Origin: Emticicia fluvialis
GTDB lineage: Bacteria; Bacteroidota; Bacteroidia; Cytophagales; Spirosomataceae
DNA length: 64,000 nt
Assembly (NCBI RefSeq): GCF_024793945.1
Contig: NZ_JANUSD010000013.1
Coordinates: 109,626 to 173,625 of the forward strand
Direction: 5' to 3'
Position numbers and translations under genes: made by a program. The number at the start of each line of letters is the position of its first letter. The stretch's first letter is position 1. This document shows positions 27,078 to 36,420 of this stretch, piece after piece. The notes below the pieces were generated by a model, which saw only the letters and a program-made list of their open reading frames with translations, searched no databases and was not told where the DNA came from.

Positions 27078-28451
27078 CTAATTTTTCAAATTCTCTACCT
27101 CTTCAACCGTTTTTGGTATGGGTTTGCCTAAAACTTTGTAGCCGGTGTCGGTTATCAGGCAGTTGTCTTCTATGCGTACTCCGCCAAAGTCTTTATAGGC
27201 TTCCAGTCGGTCGTAATTCACAAAACCGGTAAATTGGTTTTCGGCTTTCCATTTTTCAATCAGCTCGGGTATAAAGTACAGCCCGGGTTCAACGGTAACC
27301 ACAAAGCCGGCTTCCAGTTCTTTGGCTAGTCTGAGCGATTTCAAGCCCAATTGTGTGCTACGCTCCAGGCCCTCTCTGTAGCCAACAAAGTTTTCGCCAA
27401 GGTCTTCCATATCATGTACATCCAGGCCAATGGCGTGGCCCAGGCCATGTGGCATAAAGAGGCCTTGCACGCCAAGCGCGAGCATTTCTTTTGTATCACC
27501 TTTTACAATGCCCAGGGCGCTCAGCCCTTCTAAAAGCACTTGGTTGGCAAGCAAATGTACGTCTCTGAAAAGCACACCGGGTTTCAGGGCTTCAATTGCC
27601 TTTAATTGCATTTGCAATACCACATTGTATATCTCTTTTTGTTGTTCTGTAAATTTCTTACTTACAGGAATCGTGCGCGTAATGTCTCCGGCATAAAACA
27701 TACTGTTTTCAGCTCCAGAATCATTCAGGGCCAGTTTACCCTCGGTCATGGTATTGCCATGATAGTGATTATGCAATGTTTGCCCGTTGATACTGAAAAT
27801 GATTGGGTAGGCCAGGTCTCCGCCGCCCTCCAGTGCTTTCTGGTGTAGTAAGGCTGCTATTTCAAATTCCTTCCGGCCTGCCCGGGTTTCGCGCATGGCG
27901 GTTAGGTGCATTTCGCGGGTAATGTTTACGGCCTCTTCCATCTGCACAATTTCTTCAGCAGATTTGTGTGAACGCTGCCCGACAATGGCTTTTATCAGGT
28001 CTGTTGATGCCCGCTCTTTGAGTTGCGCCACAGGAATATTCAGCCAGCTGTTTAGTTTGAATTTATTCTCGTATCTGTAAGGCGGGGTGAAGTGTACCTT
28101 GCCAGCCTTGCTTAGTTTTTCAGCCAGTTTTGCATAAGCGTCTGTTCTGTAAACACCAACCCTGCGGGCTTGGTCTGCCAGTGTAGGCTGGGGGCCAACC
28201 CAGATGATGTCGTCCATGCTGAATTCATCTCCGTAGATGATTTCTTCGCCTGAATCTACATCAATAATTGCTGCCAGATTGGGCAGACTTATGCCAAAAT
28301 AATAGAGAAAATTACTGTCTTGCCGGTAACGGTACGTATTATCATGGTAGTTCATAGGGGCTTCTTCATTGCCCATAATTAAAATCAGACCGCTTCCAAC
28401 ACTGCGTTTCAGGGTATTGCGTCTTTCTATATATGTTTGCGTAGAGAACAT
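27078..28451 (-). CDS. pepP: Xaa-Pro aminopeptidase (M24B)
   Basis: A 457-residue aminopeptidase P. The N-terminal creatinase-like domain (residues 1-150) is followed by the pita-bread M24 domain. Two-metal ligands are seen in order: Asp in LNDSGAEN, Asp in AGDITRT, His in GLGHAIGLDVHD, Glu in VEPGLYF and Glu in GVRIEDN. It removes the N-terminal residue before proline. No signal peptide is evident, so it is cytoplasmic. It stands alone between two terminators. Confidence 0.92.
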   Translation of the reverse strand: MFSTQTYIERRNTLKRSVGSGLILIMGNEEAPMNYHDNTYRYRQDSNFLYYFGISLPNLAAIIDVDSGEEIIYGDEFSMDDIIWVGPQPTLADQARRVGVYRTDAYAKLAEKLSKAGKVHFTPPYRYENKFKLNSWLNIPVAQLKERASTDLIKAIVGQRSHKSAEEIVQMEEAVNITREMHLTAMRETRAGRKEFEIAALLHQKALEGGGDLAYPIIFSINGQTLHNHYHGNTMTEGKLALNDSGAENSMFYAGDITRTIPVSKKFTEQQKEIYNVVLQMQLKAIEALKPGVLFRDVHLLANQVLLEGLSALGIVKGDTKEMLALGVQGLFMPHGLGHAIGLDVHDMEDLGENFVGYREGLERSTQLGLKSLRLAKELEAGFVVTVEPGLYFIPELIEKWKAENQFTGFVNYDRLEAYKDFGGVRIEDNCLITDTGYKVLGKPIPKTVEEVENLKN

Positions 28452-28779
28452 GTGCTTTTGATATTTTAAGGCACGAAATAAGCGAAAATGACTTAAAAAA
28501 TATAGGTTTCAGTTGATTAATTTGTGCGCAAAAGGCGCATTGTACCAGTGATTAGGTTACGTTTTTCAATGCTGAGTTGATGGACTGGCTTTCAGCCGGG
28601 CGTATGTGAGCATTGTTGAGTATTCAAGTGTTGTGTAAACAATTGTGAATCAATGTATTAGGTGATGGGAGTTTTTGTTTTAATTTTTCAAAATATTTTC
28701 AGAAAATTTTGAAAATTCAAAATTGTTATTTTACTTTGAGGCAATTAGACTTACGTGCAAAAAAGTTTTACCAAAAAGG
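28452..28779. promoter_or_regulatory. Divergent promoter region; promoter of GbsR-like gene at 28708-28738
   Basis: TTTG (28708-28711), 19 bases, then TTACTTTG (28731-28738) match the Bacteroidota -33/-7 pattern with one mismatch at the second -7 base. The transcription start would be about 28745, 35 bases before the chosen ATG. The remainder of the 328-base gap shows no ORF and contains the aminopeptidase promoter on the other strand. Confidence 0.5.
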
Positions 28780-29295
28780 ATGGCTACAATGGAGTTAAAA
28801 GAAGCAAAAGACAAGTTTATCCATACTTGGGGTACTCTTGCCACGCAGTGGGGTATTAACCGCACCATGGCACAGATACACTCTTTGCTTTTACTTGCGC
28901 CCAAATCAATGAATGCGGACGAAATAATGTCAGAACTGCAGATTTCAAGAGGAAACGTAAATATGAACTTACGCGACCTGATGGATTGGGGATTGATTTA
29001 CAAACAGCTGCTGCCCGGAGAAAGAAAAGAGTATTTTATTGCAGAAAAAGATATCTGGAAAGTTGCCAAGCAGATTGCCAAAGAGCGACGCAGGCGGGAA
29101 ATTACACCGCTGATTGAGGCCATGGAAGAGTTGAAAGAGGGTATAAAACCAGACAGTACTGAAAAAGAAGAGTTTCTTAAGATTGTTAACGATATCAGCA
29201 CTGTTACGGTTTTTGCAGATAACACGATGAGTTCATTATTAAAAGCTGATGAGAACTGGTTGGTCAGTAATTTCGTCAAAGTTTTTAACAAATAA
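28780..29295 (+). CDS. GbsR/MarR family transcriptional regulator
   Basis: This 171-residue protein starts at the ATG at 28780 (MATMELKEAKDK). The longer frame would use a TTG inside the promoter. A winged helix covers residues ~20-100 with the recognition region ADEIMSELQISRGNVNMNLRDL, typical of the GbsR subgroup. A C-terminal helical part may mediate dimers or ligand binding. GbsR proteins respond to osmolyte or membrane stress in some Bacilli. No target is obvious nearby. A terminator follows. Confidence 0.85.
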   Translation: MATMELKEAKDKFIHTWGTLATQWGINRTMAQIHSLLLLAPKSMNADEIMSELQISRGNVNMNLRDLMDWGLIYKQLLPGERKEYFIAEKDIWKVAKQIAKERRRREITPLIEAMEELKEGIKPDSTEKEEFLKIVNDISTVTVFADNTMSSLLKADENWLVSNFVKVFNK

Positions 29296-29340
29296 GATTT
29301 TGGCTCAACTGAGCTGTATTTTTTTGGAGTTTTGGGGTTA

Positions 29341-29381
29341 AGCAGTAATCATCTCTTTGATAGACGATTACTGCTTTTTTT
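29341..29381 (+). terminator. Terminator of GbsR-like gene
   Basis: AGCAGTAATC (29341-29350) pairs with GATTACTGCT (29366-29375), followed by TTTTTTT. It ends the plus-strand transcript just before the converging glmS. Confidence 0.85.
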
Positions 29382-29387
29382 ATGTTT

Positions 29388-31226
29388 TTACTCTACCGTT
29401 ACCGATTTAGCCAGATTCCTTGGCTGGTCAACATTACGGCCTCTCATTACGGCAATGTAATAAGAAATTAACTGCAGCGGAATAGAGGTTATTAATGGCA
29501 GCAGCAGGTCGTTGGTTCTGGGTACTTCTATTACAAAGTCTACCATTTTTGGTATCTGGGTTTCGCCTTCGGTTACGATGGCAATTACACGTCCTTTACG
29601 GGCCTTTACTTCCTGAATGTTTGATACTATTTTTTCGTAAGAATTATCTTTGGTGGCAATAAATACCACGGGCATATCTTCATCAATCAAAGCAATAGGG
29701 CCATGTTTCATTTCGGCGGCGGGGTATCCTTCTGCATGAATGTAAGAAATCTCTTTCAGTTTCAATGCGCCTTCCAAAGCCACCGGGAAGTTCAGACCTC
29801 TGCCCAGGAATATGAAATTAGAGGCAAAGGTAAATAGCTTCGATATGTCTTTTATCTGCTCGGCATTTTTAAGAATCTTCTCTACTTTTGATGGTATGGC
29901 ATCAAGCCCCAGAAGCAACTCGCGGTATAAATTCTGGCTGATGGTTCCTTTTTTATGGGCTGTTGCTAGGGCTATCAGGCTCAGAACAGTAACCTGCGCC
30001 GTAAAAGCCTTGGTGCTGGCTACCCCAATTTCAGGGCCGGCATGGGTATAAACCCCCGCGTGAGTTATACGGGCTATAGACGACCCCACCACATTGCAAA
30101 CACCAAGAATAATGGCACCTTTTGATTTGGCCAGTTCAAGGGCGGCCAGGGTATCGGCTGTTTCTCCTGATTGAGAAATAGCTATTACAATGTCTCCTTC
30201 TTTGATGATTGGGTTGCGGTATCGGAACTCCGATGCGTATTCAACTTCAACGTTTATGCGCGCCAGCTCTTCAAAAAGGTATTCTCCTACCAGGCCTGCA
30301 TGCCAGGAGGTGCCACAGGCCACTATTACAATGCGGTTGGCACCCGCAATTTTATCCAGATAATCTCTTAAGCCACCTAATTGAAGCGTGGCATTTTCCA
30401 GATTGATACGGCCACGCATCGAATCAGCTATTGAGCGCGGCTGCTCAAATATCTCTTTAAGCATGAAGTGGTCATACCCACCTTTTTCAATGGCTTCCAG
30501 CTCCAGCTCAACGGTTTCTATATACGGAGATACATCTTCATTGGCGAGGTTTTTAATTATCAGCTCATTATTTTTTACAATAGCTATTTCAAGGTCTTCC
30601 AGATAAACCACTTCTTTGGTGTATTCAATAATAGGGGTGGCATCAGATGCAAAGAAGAATTCGTCTTCACCAACACCAATAACCAGTGGGCTACCTTTAC
30701 GGGCAGCTATCAGTTGGGTTGGGTTTTCTTTATCAATAATTACAATAGCATAGGCACCAACTACCTCACGAAGTGCGATACGTACGGCCTCTTCAAGTGA
30801 GCATCCCATATTGGCCTGAATATCTTCAATAAATTTTATCAGCACCTCGGTATCGGTGGCGCTATCAAAACTATAGCCCTTGTTGATAAGGCTTTGCTTA
30901 ATGGCAGAGTAGTTTTCTATAATACCATTATGTATAATAGCCAGTTTTTTGCTGGTTGAATAATGCGGGTGAGCGTTTACGTCGTTGGGTTCGCCATGTG
31001 TAGCCCAACGGGTGTGGCCTATTCCTATGGCGGCATGCAGGTCTTTGCCTTTCAGCTCGTTTTCAAGGTCTGATACCTTACCTTTTTTCTTGTATATATT
31101 AAGTTCGTGTCCGTTTAATAAGGCTATGCCGGCGCTGTCATACCCACGGTATTCTAATCTTTTCAGGCCTTTAATAATAATAGGTGCAGCTTCCCGGTGC
31201 CCTACATAAGCAACAATTCCACACAT
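29388..31226 (-). CDS. glmS: Glutamine-fructose-6-phosphate aminotransferase
   Basis: This 612-residue GlmS has a class II glutaminase domain starting at Cys2 (MCGIVAYVG, with the HTRWATHG loop) and two SIS isomerase domains (residues ~285-600, with CGTSWHAG and EGALKLKEISY). It makes glucosamine-6-phosphate for peptidoglycan and LPS. It lies downstream of the DUF4270 and GT5-fragment genes on the same strand, but a terminator hairpin (31337-31368) precedes it. No glmS ribozyme is apparent in the 160-base leader. Confidence 0.97.
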   Translation of the reverse strand: MCGIVAYVGHREAAPIIIKGLKRLEYRGYDSAGIALLNGHELNIYKKKGKVSDLENELKGKDLHAAIGIGHTRWATHGEPNDVNAHPHYSTSKKLAIIHNGIIENYSAIKQSLINKGYSFDSATDTEVLIKFIEDIQANMGCSLEEAVRIALREVVGAYAIVIIDKENPTQLIAARKGSPLVIGVGEDEFFFASDATPIIEYTKEVVYLEDLEIAIVKNNELIIKNLANEDVSPYIETVELELEAIEKGGYDHFMLKEIFEQPRSIADSMRGRINLENATLQLGGLRDYLDKIAGANRIVIVACGTSWHAGLVGEYLFEELARINVEVEYASEFRYRNPIIKEGDIVIAISQSGETADTLAALELAKSKGAIILGVCNVVGSSIARITHAGVYTHAGPEIGVASTKAFTAQVTVLSLIALATAHKKGTISQNLYRELLLGLDAIPSKVEKILKNAEQIKDISKLFTFASNFIFLGRGLNFPVALEGALKLKEISYIHAEGYPAAEMKHGPIALIDEDMPVVFIATKDNSYEKIVSNIQEVKARKGRVIAIVTEGETQIPKMVDFVIEVPRTNDLLLPLITSIPLQLISYYIAVMRGRNVDQPRNLAKSVTVE

Positions 31227-31336
31227 GGTTTATTGAAGTTTTAGTTTTCTATAAATAAAGAAGTTTTAAATAGAAAAAGTCCAATATCTGGCTATATATC
31301 TAATCAAATTTATGAAAAAAATACAATATAAAAACA

Positions 31337-31368
31337 AAAAGAGAGGAGATTTTGGTCTCCTCTCTTTT
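31337..31368 (-). terminator. Terminator of DUF4270 gene
   Basis: AAAAGAGAGGAGA pairs perfectly with TCTCCTCTCTTTT around a 6-base loop, 18 bases past the DUF4270 stop. T runs flank both sides. Confidence 0.85.
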
Positions 31369-31386
31369 GTCTGAAATAACCTGATG

Positions 31387-32742
31387 TTACTTCTTGCCTG
31401 AATAGTAAACATTCAGTTTTATATTTTTTATAACTACGCGAGACACGTTATTATTGTAGATTCCGATGGTTGAACCAGACGATGTGGTACTTACAAAACT
31501 AGGTACCAGAGCAATGCCGTCGGTTGTCTTTTTCTTATTGAGCAGGTCTTGCAGATAAGAGGTAAAGTTAAACTGATAGTTGTTATTGGTAGTGTTGAAG
31601 TCTGCAATGTATTGTGTACCAGTGGCAACATCCAGCGCTACGAAGTCTTCAACATTATTCGTCTTTTTCAGACGATTATCTTTGCCAATTTCAACCAGTA
31701 CAAACTGCGGTGGCACCCTTAAATTTCCGGCAACCTTGTCCATGTCAGGTTCAATAATCAGTTCAGCTTTATTAATAGCCACATTGTTGTTTCCGGCTTT
31801 TAGAAGGTTGTTCAGCGTGGGGAACAAAATTTTGGTGGTTATACCAGCGCCAGACTGCATATAAGTAATATTACCTGTTAATTGGGCAGGTACTGAATCA
31901 AATTCCTTTATATTTTGCAATACCTTGCCCTGCCTGTTGGTTTTAATTTCGCTGAAACGTTCTCCCAGAAAAGTCAGCGACATGGCCTTGCCAACGGTAT
32001 CGCCTTGCGCATGGTAATATAGAACCGGTGCACTGCTACCCAGTGCCATAGAAATGCCGTAAACTGTTTGGGCGTTATTGTTGAGCGTAAGAGCAAAACC
32101 TTTAATGGCAGCAGTAAATTTGTCAATGTCTGACGACTGGTCTTTCCCGATAATAGAAAAGATTTCGTTACCTATAGAAGCAGGGAGTTTGAAGGAAATC
32201 AAACTGTCTTTAGCCGTTGAAGCCGCCGAACGTTTAAATTCTTTGTAAGTTAAGTTTTTGCTGGCAATAGGGGTGGCGTTATAACCCAGTTTATCTTTAT
32301 TAAGGTATTTTTTACCTTTTACAAAGTCTTCTGTCAGTCGGTGAAGATTAAGTGTAACTGGTTTGGTAGAGTCTCCGTAAGCAAAACCATTGTGCGCAAA
32401 ATAGACATACATAGAGTCGTATACGGCTTTGTCTTTATCTGCATCCGGGAAAGTCAGTGCGGCATATCCACCTGTATTTCCATCAATCGGAAGAGTTATC
32501 TGAGTAAATAAAGTAGCAGAAACGTCTCCAAAAACGGGGTCAGTATAATGGCCCAGCACCGCACCTGATTGTGCAGATGTAACTATTGAGTCAATCATTA
32601 CGGTGGCTCTGCTTACCGTAAGGGTATCAGTAAAAGTAGTACCAAACTGTCCACCGCCCGATGGGGCGTCTACTGCAATATTAATAGGGTCTTCGCACGA
32701 CAAAAAGAATGCGGAAAGTAGTAATATGGCTACATTCCGCAT
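31387..32742 (-). CDS. DUF4270 lipoprotein
   Basis: I start at the ATG at 32742, giving 451 residues with a clean lipoprotein leader: MRNVAILLLSAFFLSC, lipobox Cys16. A longer frame would add about 39 residues that overlap the upstream gene and have no leader character. The body matches the Bacteroidota DUF4270 pattern as I recall it: TDTLTVSRATVMIDSIVT, then GHYTDPVFGDVSATLFTQ. Its role is unknown; it is probably tethered to the outer membrane. The GT5-fragment gene ends 25 bases upstream, a common pairing in this phylum. Confidence 0.85.
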   Translation of the reverse strand: MRNVAILLLSAFFLSCEDPINIAVDAPSGGGQFGTTFTDTLTVSRATVMIDSIVTSAQSGAVLGHYTDPVFGDVSATLFTQITLPIDGNTGGYAALTFPDADKDKAVYDSMYVYFAHNGFAYGDSTKPVTLNLHRLTEDFVKGKKYLNKDKLGYNATPIASKNLTYKEFKRSAASTAKDSLISFKLPASIGNEIFSIIGKDQSSDIDKFTAAIKGFALTLNNNAQTVYGISMALGSSAPVLYYHAQGDTVGKAMSLTFLGERFSEIKTNRQGKVLQNIKEFDSVPAQLTGNITYMQSGAGITTKILFPTLNNLLKAGNNNVAINKAELIIEPDMDKVAGNLRVPPQFVLVEIGKDNRLKKTNNVEDFVALDVATGTQYIADFNTTNNNYQFNFTSYLQDLLNKKKTTDGIALVPSFVSTTSSGSTIGIYNNNVSRVVIKNIKLNVYYSGKK

Positions 32743-32767
32743 TCTAAGTGTGAAATTTCCGCTATTT

Positions 32768-33577
32768 TTAAGGAACGAGTTCTGTGTAAAGATTAAAGTA
32801 CGTTTCCGTAACGTCGTCGTCTTCAATGCCTGCTTCAATTTTGTTAGCTGTAATTTCATTCAATAATTTACTTAAATTTTCGTTCATGCCCTCGTTAGCT
32901 TTCACTATTGAGTCGGCATATTGACAACCAATTTTAATGAATCCTTCAAAGTCTGCCGAGCGCAGATTGGCTAAAGCCTCATCTGAAACATCCATGGCTT
33001 TGGCTTTCTCAAGGATGTCCTCGTCAAACTTGTGCTCAAATGCGTTATTATAAATTGTAAATACTGACTTTGTGTCTTTGAAAACAGGGTCGTTTTTGTA
33101 AGTTGTTTTCAGATACAAAGGAATCAGAGCTGTCATCCAGTCGGTGCAATGTACAATGTCAGGAGCCCATCCTAATTTCTTCACAGTTTCCAGAACACCT
33201 TTACAGAAAAAGATTGTTCTTTCGTCATTATCATCATAGAAACTTCCCTCTTTATCTAAGAAAACGTATTTCCTGTTGAAATAGTCTTCGTTATCTAAAA
33301 AATATACTTGCAATTTTGCACTTGGTATAGAAGCCACTTTAATAATAAGCGGTTTTTCGTCTTCACCCACAGTAATATTGATTCCTGATAACCTTACCAC
33401 TTCGTGGAGACGGTTTTTACGTTCATTGATTGAACCAAAACGAGGAATCAGGATTCTGATTTCCATGCCTCTTTCTTGCATGGCTTGCGGAAGTTTACGA
33501 AGAAATTCTGCTACTTCTGAAATTTGCAGGAAGGGATTTATTTCACTGGCAACGTACAGAATACGAAGTTTACGCAT
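32768..33577 (-). CDS. Starch/glycogen synthase catalytic N-domain protein (truncated GT5)
   Basis: This 269-residue protein aligns with the N-terminal Rossmann half of GlgA: RILYVASEINPF, then PDIVHCTDWMTALIPLYLK and FTIYNNAFEH. The C-terminal nucleotide-sugar-binding half is absent, and GlgA is normally about 480 residues. The KTGGL motif is replaced by ISEVAEF, so ADP-glucose binding is doubtful. The acidic end EDDDVTETYFNLY is clean, so this is a finished gene rather than a fragment. Such half-length forms next to DUF4270 are, from memory, common in Bacteroidota. A non-catalytic or altered role is likely. Confidence 0.8.
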   Translation of the reverse strand: MRKLRILYVASEINPFLQISEVAEFLRKLPQAMQERGMEIRILIPRFGSINERKNRLHEVVRLSGINITVGEDEKPLIIKVASIPSAKLQVYFLDNEDYFNRKYVFLDKEGSFYDDNDERTIFFCKGVLETVKKLGWAPDIVHCTDWMTALIPLYLKTTYKNDPVFKDTKSVFTIYNNAFEHKFDEDILEKAKAMDVSDEALANLRSADFEGFIKIGCQYADSIVKANEGMNENLSKLLNEITANKIEAGIEDDDVTETYFNLYTELVP

Positions 33578-33781
33578 ATCGATAAAAAATAATTTATTTG
33601 GGAGTGTCTTCCAAAAAAGTATGCAAAGATACGAAAAAAACTAACAATTTGTTATAAAATCTTTTTAAAACAAATCATCGGGCCCTGTAAACTATTAAAA
33701 ATCTTCTGTTTGCAACCTTGCATTGCCACCTTTCTGCAGGCAATGGCGCCCGGCTTCGGGCAGCCTTTGCTACTAATATTA

Positions 33782-34591
33782 TTAATGCTTGAAATCTATC
33801 TGATACACCCTTGGCCACATTTTGCCGGTTACATAAACTTTGTTAACGGTTGAGTCATAGGCAATACCGTTTGTTTCCATTGATTTTGGGTATCGTGTGC
33901 GGGCATCAGATGCCAGCGAACCTAAATCCAGTTTTGCTACCACGTTTCCGGTGGCAGGGTCTATCTTTACAATTTCGTTCGTCTGCCATATATTGGCATA
34001 AATAAAACCTTTAATATATTCCAGTTCGTTGAGTTGCTCTTTTGCAAATCCGTTTTCTTTTACTGATAAGGTTTTAACAACTGCAAGGCTTTCAGGGTCC
34101 AGATAGGTAAGGGTGTAAGTGCCATCGCTCATGATGAGCCACTTACCGTCGGTGGTTAGCCCCCAGCCCTCAGCATTATTGAAACTGAATTCCTTTATTT
34201 TTTTAAATGTCTTTAAGTCGTAAACAAAGCCGGTTTTTGACTTGTAGGTAAGCTGATACACCTTGTTGTTCAGAATAGCCATGCCCTCACCAAAGTATTT
34301 AGACTTATCCAGGCTTACTTTTTTATCCAGTCGGCCCGTAGTTAAATCAACAATACCAATAACAGAAGAAGTTTCTGGCAGCTCATCAGGTGAACCCGTA
34401 CTCTCGTAAAGCAGATTATCATGCACCAGCAGCCCTTCTGTGAAAGCTGTGGTGTCGTGCGGAAACGAATTTACTAATTGAAATGGTATGTTAGGTATGG
34501 CTGATGTTTCTTCAGAGCTTGATTTACTGGAATCATTGCACGAAAAAAGGATAACAGCAAGAACACAAATACCGGTTAATGTCTTTTTCAT
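33782..34591 (-). CDS. Glutaminyl-peptide cyclotransferase-like lipoprotein
   Basis: A 269-residue protein with a lipobox (MKKTLTGICVLAVILFSC, Cys18). It belongs to the plant/bacterial five-bladed propeller glutamine cyclotransferase group. Visible conserved pieces are FTEGLLVHDNLLYESTG, FGEGMAILNNKVYQLT, EGWGLTTDG and ANIWQTNEIVKIDP with NGIAYD near the end. It would form N-terminal pyroglutamate on exported peptides in the periplasm. It is a single gene with an imperfect hairpin downstream (33748-33761). Confidence 0.88.
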   Translation of the reverse strand: MKKTLTGICVLAVILFSCNDSSKSSSEETSAIPNIPFQLVNSFPHDTTAFTEGLLVHDNLLYESTGSPDELPETSSVIGIVDLTTGRLDKKVSLDKSKYFGEGMAILNNKVYQLTYKSKTGFVYDLKTFKKIKEFSFNNAEGWGLTTDGKWLIMSDGTYTLTYLDPESLAVVKTLSVKENGFAKEQLNELEYIKGFIYANIWQTNEIVKIDPATGNVVAKLDLGSLASDARTRYPKSMETNGIAYDSTVNKVYVTGKMWPRVYQIDFKH

Positions 34592-34681
34592 GATTTATTG
34601 ACGGAAACTTTTCCGCAAATCTAAAAAAAGTATTTCAACCCGATACTATGCCCGGCTATTATCCTTTGCTTTTAACTTCTT

Positions 34682-35311
34682 TTAACTAAAGTGCTTTTTG
34701 TACCATTCTGCCGAAAGCAGAATATCATTTCTGGTAAGCTGATGCCCCGTTGGCAGGTTATGATTGCTTACCTCAAATGCTGCATTTTTAAGAATTTCCA
34801 CGTACTTTAAAGTATCAGCCTGATTAACCGTGGGGTCATTGGTACCATTACTTAAAAAAACCGGGGTGTTCAGGGTGTTTTTAAGGTCTGAACCAATACT
34901 CTTAAATGGCTGCATGGGGCGGTAAAGAATAGCACCGGCCAGAAAGTCAGGATATAGCACCAAAGTGCTTCCGGCTATATTAGCGCCGTTAGAATAGCCC
35001 AGTGCTACCATCTTATTTACATCAAAACCTTCTTTTTCTGCCAGTTCTTTTAAAAAACTCACCATTTCATGCGTACGGAATGTTAAATCTTTTTCGTCAA
35101 ATATGCCCATACCCAGTCTTTTGAAGAATCTTGGCATACCGTTTTCAGACACATTGCCTCTTAAACTGAGTATATTAAAACCACTGCCTATTTCTTTGGC
35201 AATGGGTAGCAGGTCATGCTCGTTGCCGCCAGTGCCGTGCAGGAGCAACAAAGTGGTTGCTCCTGGTTGTTCTACTGGCACATATATGTACTTTAAAGCC
35301 TGAAAATCCAT
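34682..35311 (-). CDS. Carboxylesterase/phospholipase-like hydrolase (MhqD-like)
   Basis: A 209-residue alpha/beta hydrolase from the ATG at 35311; a longer frame uses TTG. The fold signatures are LLLLHGTGGNEHDLLPIA (oxyanion), nucleophile Ser in GYSNGAN, Asp in NGTNDPTV and His in TGHQL. It follows the glyoxalase-family dioxygenase gene by 20 bases on the same strand. This is the mhqO-mhqD pairing of Firmicutes, used against hydroquinones and catechols, so that role is inferred here. A general short-chain esterase is the fallback. Confidence 0.82.
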   Translation of the reverse strand: MDFQALKYIYVPVEQPGATTLLLLHGTGGNEHDLLPIAKEIGSGFNILSLRGNVSENGMPRFFKRLGMGIFDEKDLTFRTHEMVSFLKELAEKEGFDVNKMVALGYSNGANIAGSTLVLYPDFLAGAILYRPMQPFKSIGSDLKNTLNTPVFLSNGTNDPTVNQADTLKYVEILKNAAFEVSNHNLPTGHQLTRNDILLSAEWYKKHFS

Positions 35312-35331
35312 TGTTTTAAACAATTATGTGG

Positions 35332-36270
35332 TTAATCTAATTTTACCAGATGGGCTTCAATCTCTTTTCTGCGAGGCTCGTATTGTGCAGGCAGTTTAAG
35401 ATTAGTACCCAATTCTTCCAAAGGTTCGTCTACCGTGAACCCTGGATTATCAGTTGCTATCTCAAATAAAACGCCACCCGGTTCTCTGAAATACAAAGAG
35501 TGGAAATAGTTACGGTCTATCTGTGGCGTAATATGGAACCCCAGCTCCTGAATTTTTTTATGATAAGCCATCTGCGTTGCATCATCTTTAACTCTGAACG
35601 CAATGTGGTGTATAGTACCACCGGCGCCTAAACCTCTGGCTTCGTTGGGTAATTCAACCAGATCAATGATATTGGCCGTATCAATGGCATCGGTAGCGTA
35701 ACGATACCGGTTGGCTTCCTGGGCAATTAACTTATAGCCAAACACCTCGGTTAATACGGTTGCTGTAGGCTTAATATCATTAAGTGTAATGGTTGTATTA
35801 TAAAAGCCCCTTGTTGCCACGTCTGCCTTTACTTCTTCTGTTTCATAGGGTTTTCTGGGGTCGGCATTTTTGGGTACAATCAGTTCAAGTTTCAATCCGT
35901 CAGGGTCAAGAAAAGTAAGGTATTTTTCCCCGAATCTTTCAGACGGTTTGTTATAAATTACATTGTATTTTTTAAAACGCTCTACCCAGAAATCAAGGCT
36001 GCCTTCTGGTACGGCATAGCCAATTTCGGTTGCCATACCGGCACCTCTTTTCCCCTGCCTTACGGCGTTTCCCCAGGGGAAGAAAGTTAGCACCGTGCCC
36101 GGAGTACCCTCTCCATCTGCAAAGTAAAAATGGTAAGTGCCGGGGTCGTCAAAGTTTACGGTTCTTTTAATGAAACGCAGGCCTAGTACTTTAGTGTAAA
36201 AATCAAAATTGCGTTTGGCATCTCCAGCTATCGCTGTTATATGGTGTATGCCTAAGATTTTATTTTCCAT
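35332..36270 (-). CDS. Ring-cleaving dioxygenase, glyoxalase superfamily (MhqO-like)
   Basis: A 312-residue protein of two tandem VOC/glyoxalase modules from the ATG at 36270. The first module starts GIHHITAIAGD with a metal-ligand His. The second has TIHHIAFRVKD with another His, and the late Glu lies in GGVLFEIATDNPGF. Extradiol-type cleavage of hydroquinones or similar aromatics is expected, with the MhqD-like hydrolase acting on products. The Crp/Fnr gene upstream (gap 150 bases, same strand) may regulate the pair. The substrate is not proven by sequence. Confidence 0.85.
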   Translation of the reverse strand: MENKILGIHHITAIAGDAKRNFDFYTKVLGLRFIKRTVNFDDPGTYHFYFADGEGTPGTVLTFFPWGNAVRQGKRGAGMATEIGYAVPEGSLDFWVERFKKYNVIYNKPSERFGEKYLTFLDPDGLKLELIVPKNADPRKPYETEEVKADVATRGFYNTTITLNDIKPTATVLTEVFGYKLIAQEANRYRYATDAIDTANIIDLVELPNEARGLGAGGTIHHIAFRVKDDATQMAYHKKIQELGFHITPQIDRNYFHSLYFREPGGVLFEIATDNPGFTVDEPLEELGTNLKLPAQYEPRRKEIEAHLVKLD

Positions 36271-36420
36271 TGTCTTTTTTATTTTAGAAATCAAGAATGT
36301 TGTTTCTCAAATCTAAACATCTCTGTTGTTGATTTGATGATACAAAGTTGCAGTCTTGAAATTTCAAAAACATTGAACTAGGACAAGAAACAATACAGGC
36401 ATAAAAAAAGCAGAAGGTTG

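Noticed and set aside
29388..31386. glmS ribozyme upstream of glmS
   Set aside because: The 160-base leader has only the DUF4270 terminator and A-rich DNA; no ribozyme-like core was recognised, and it is not expected in this phylum.
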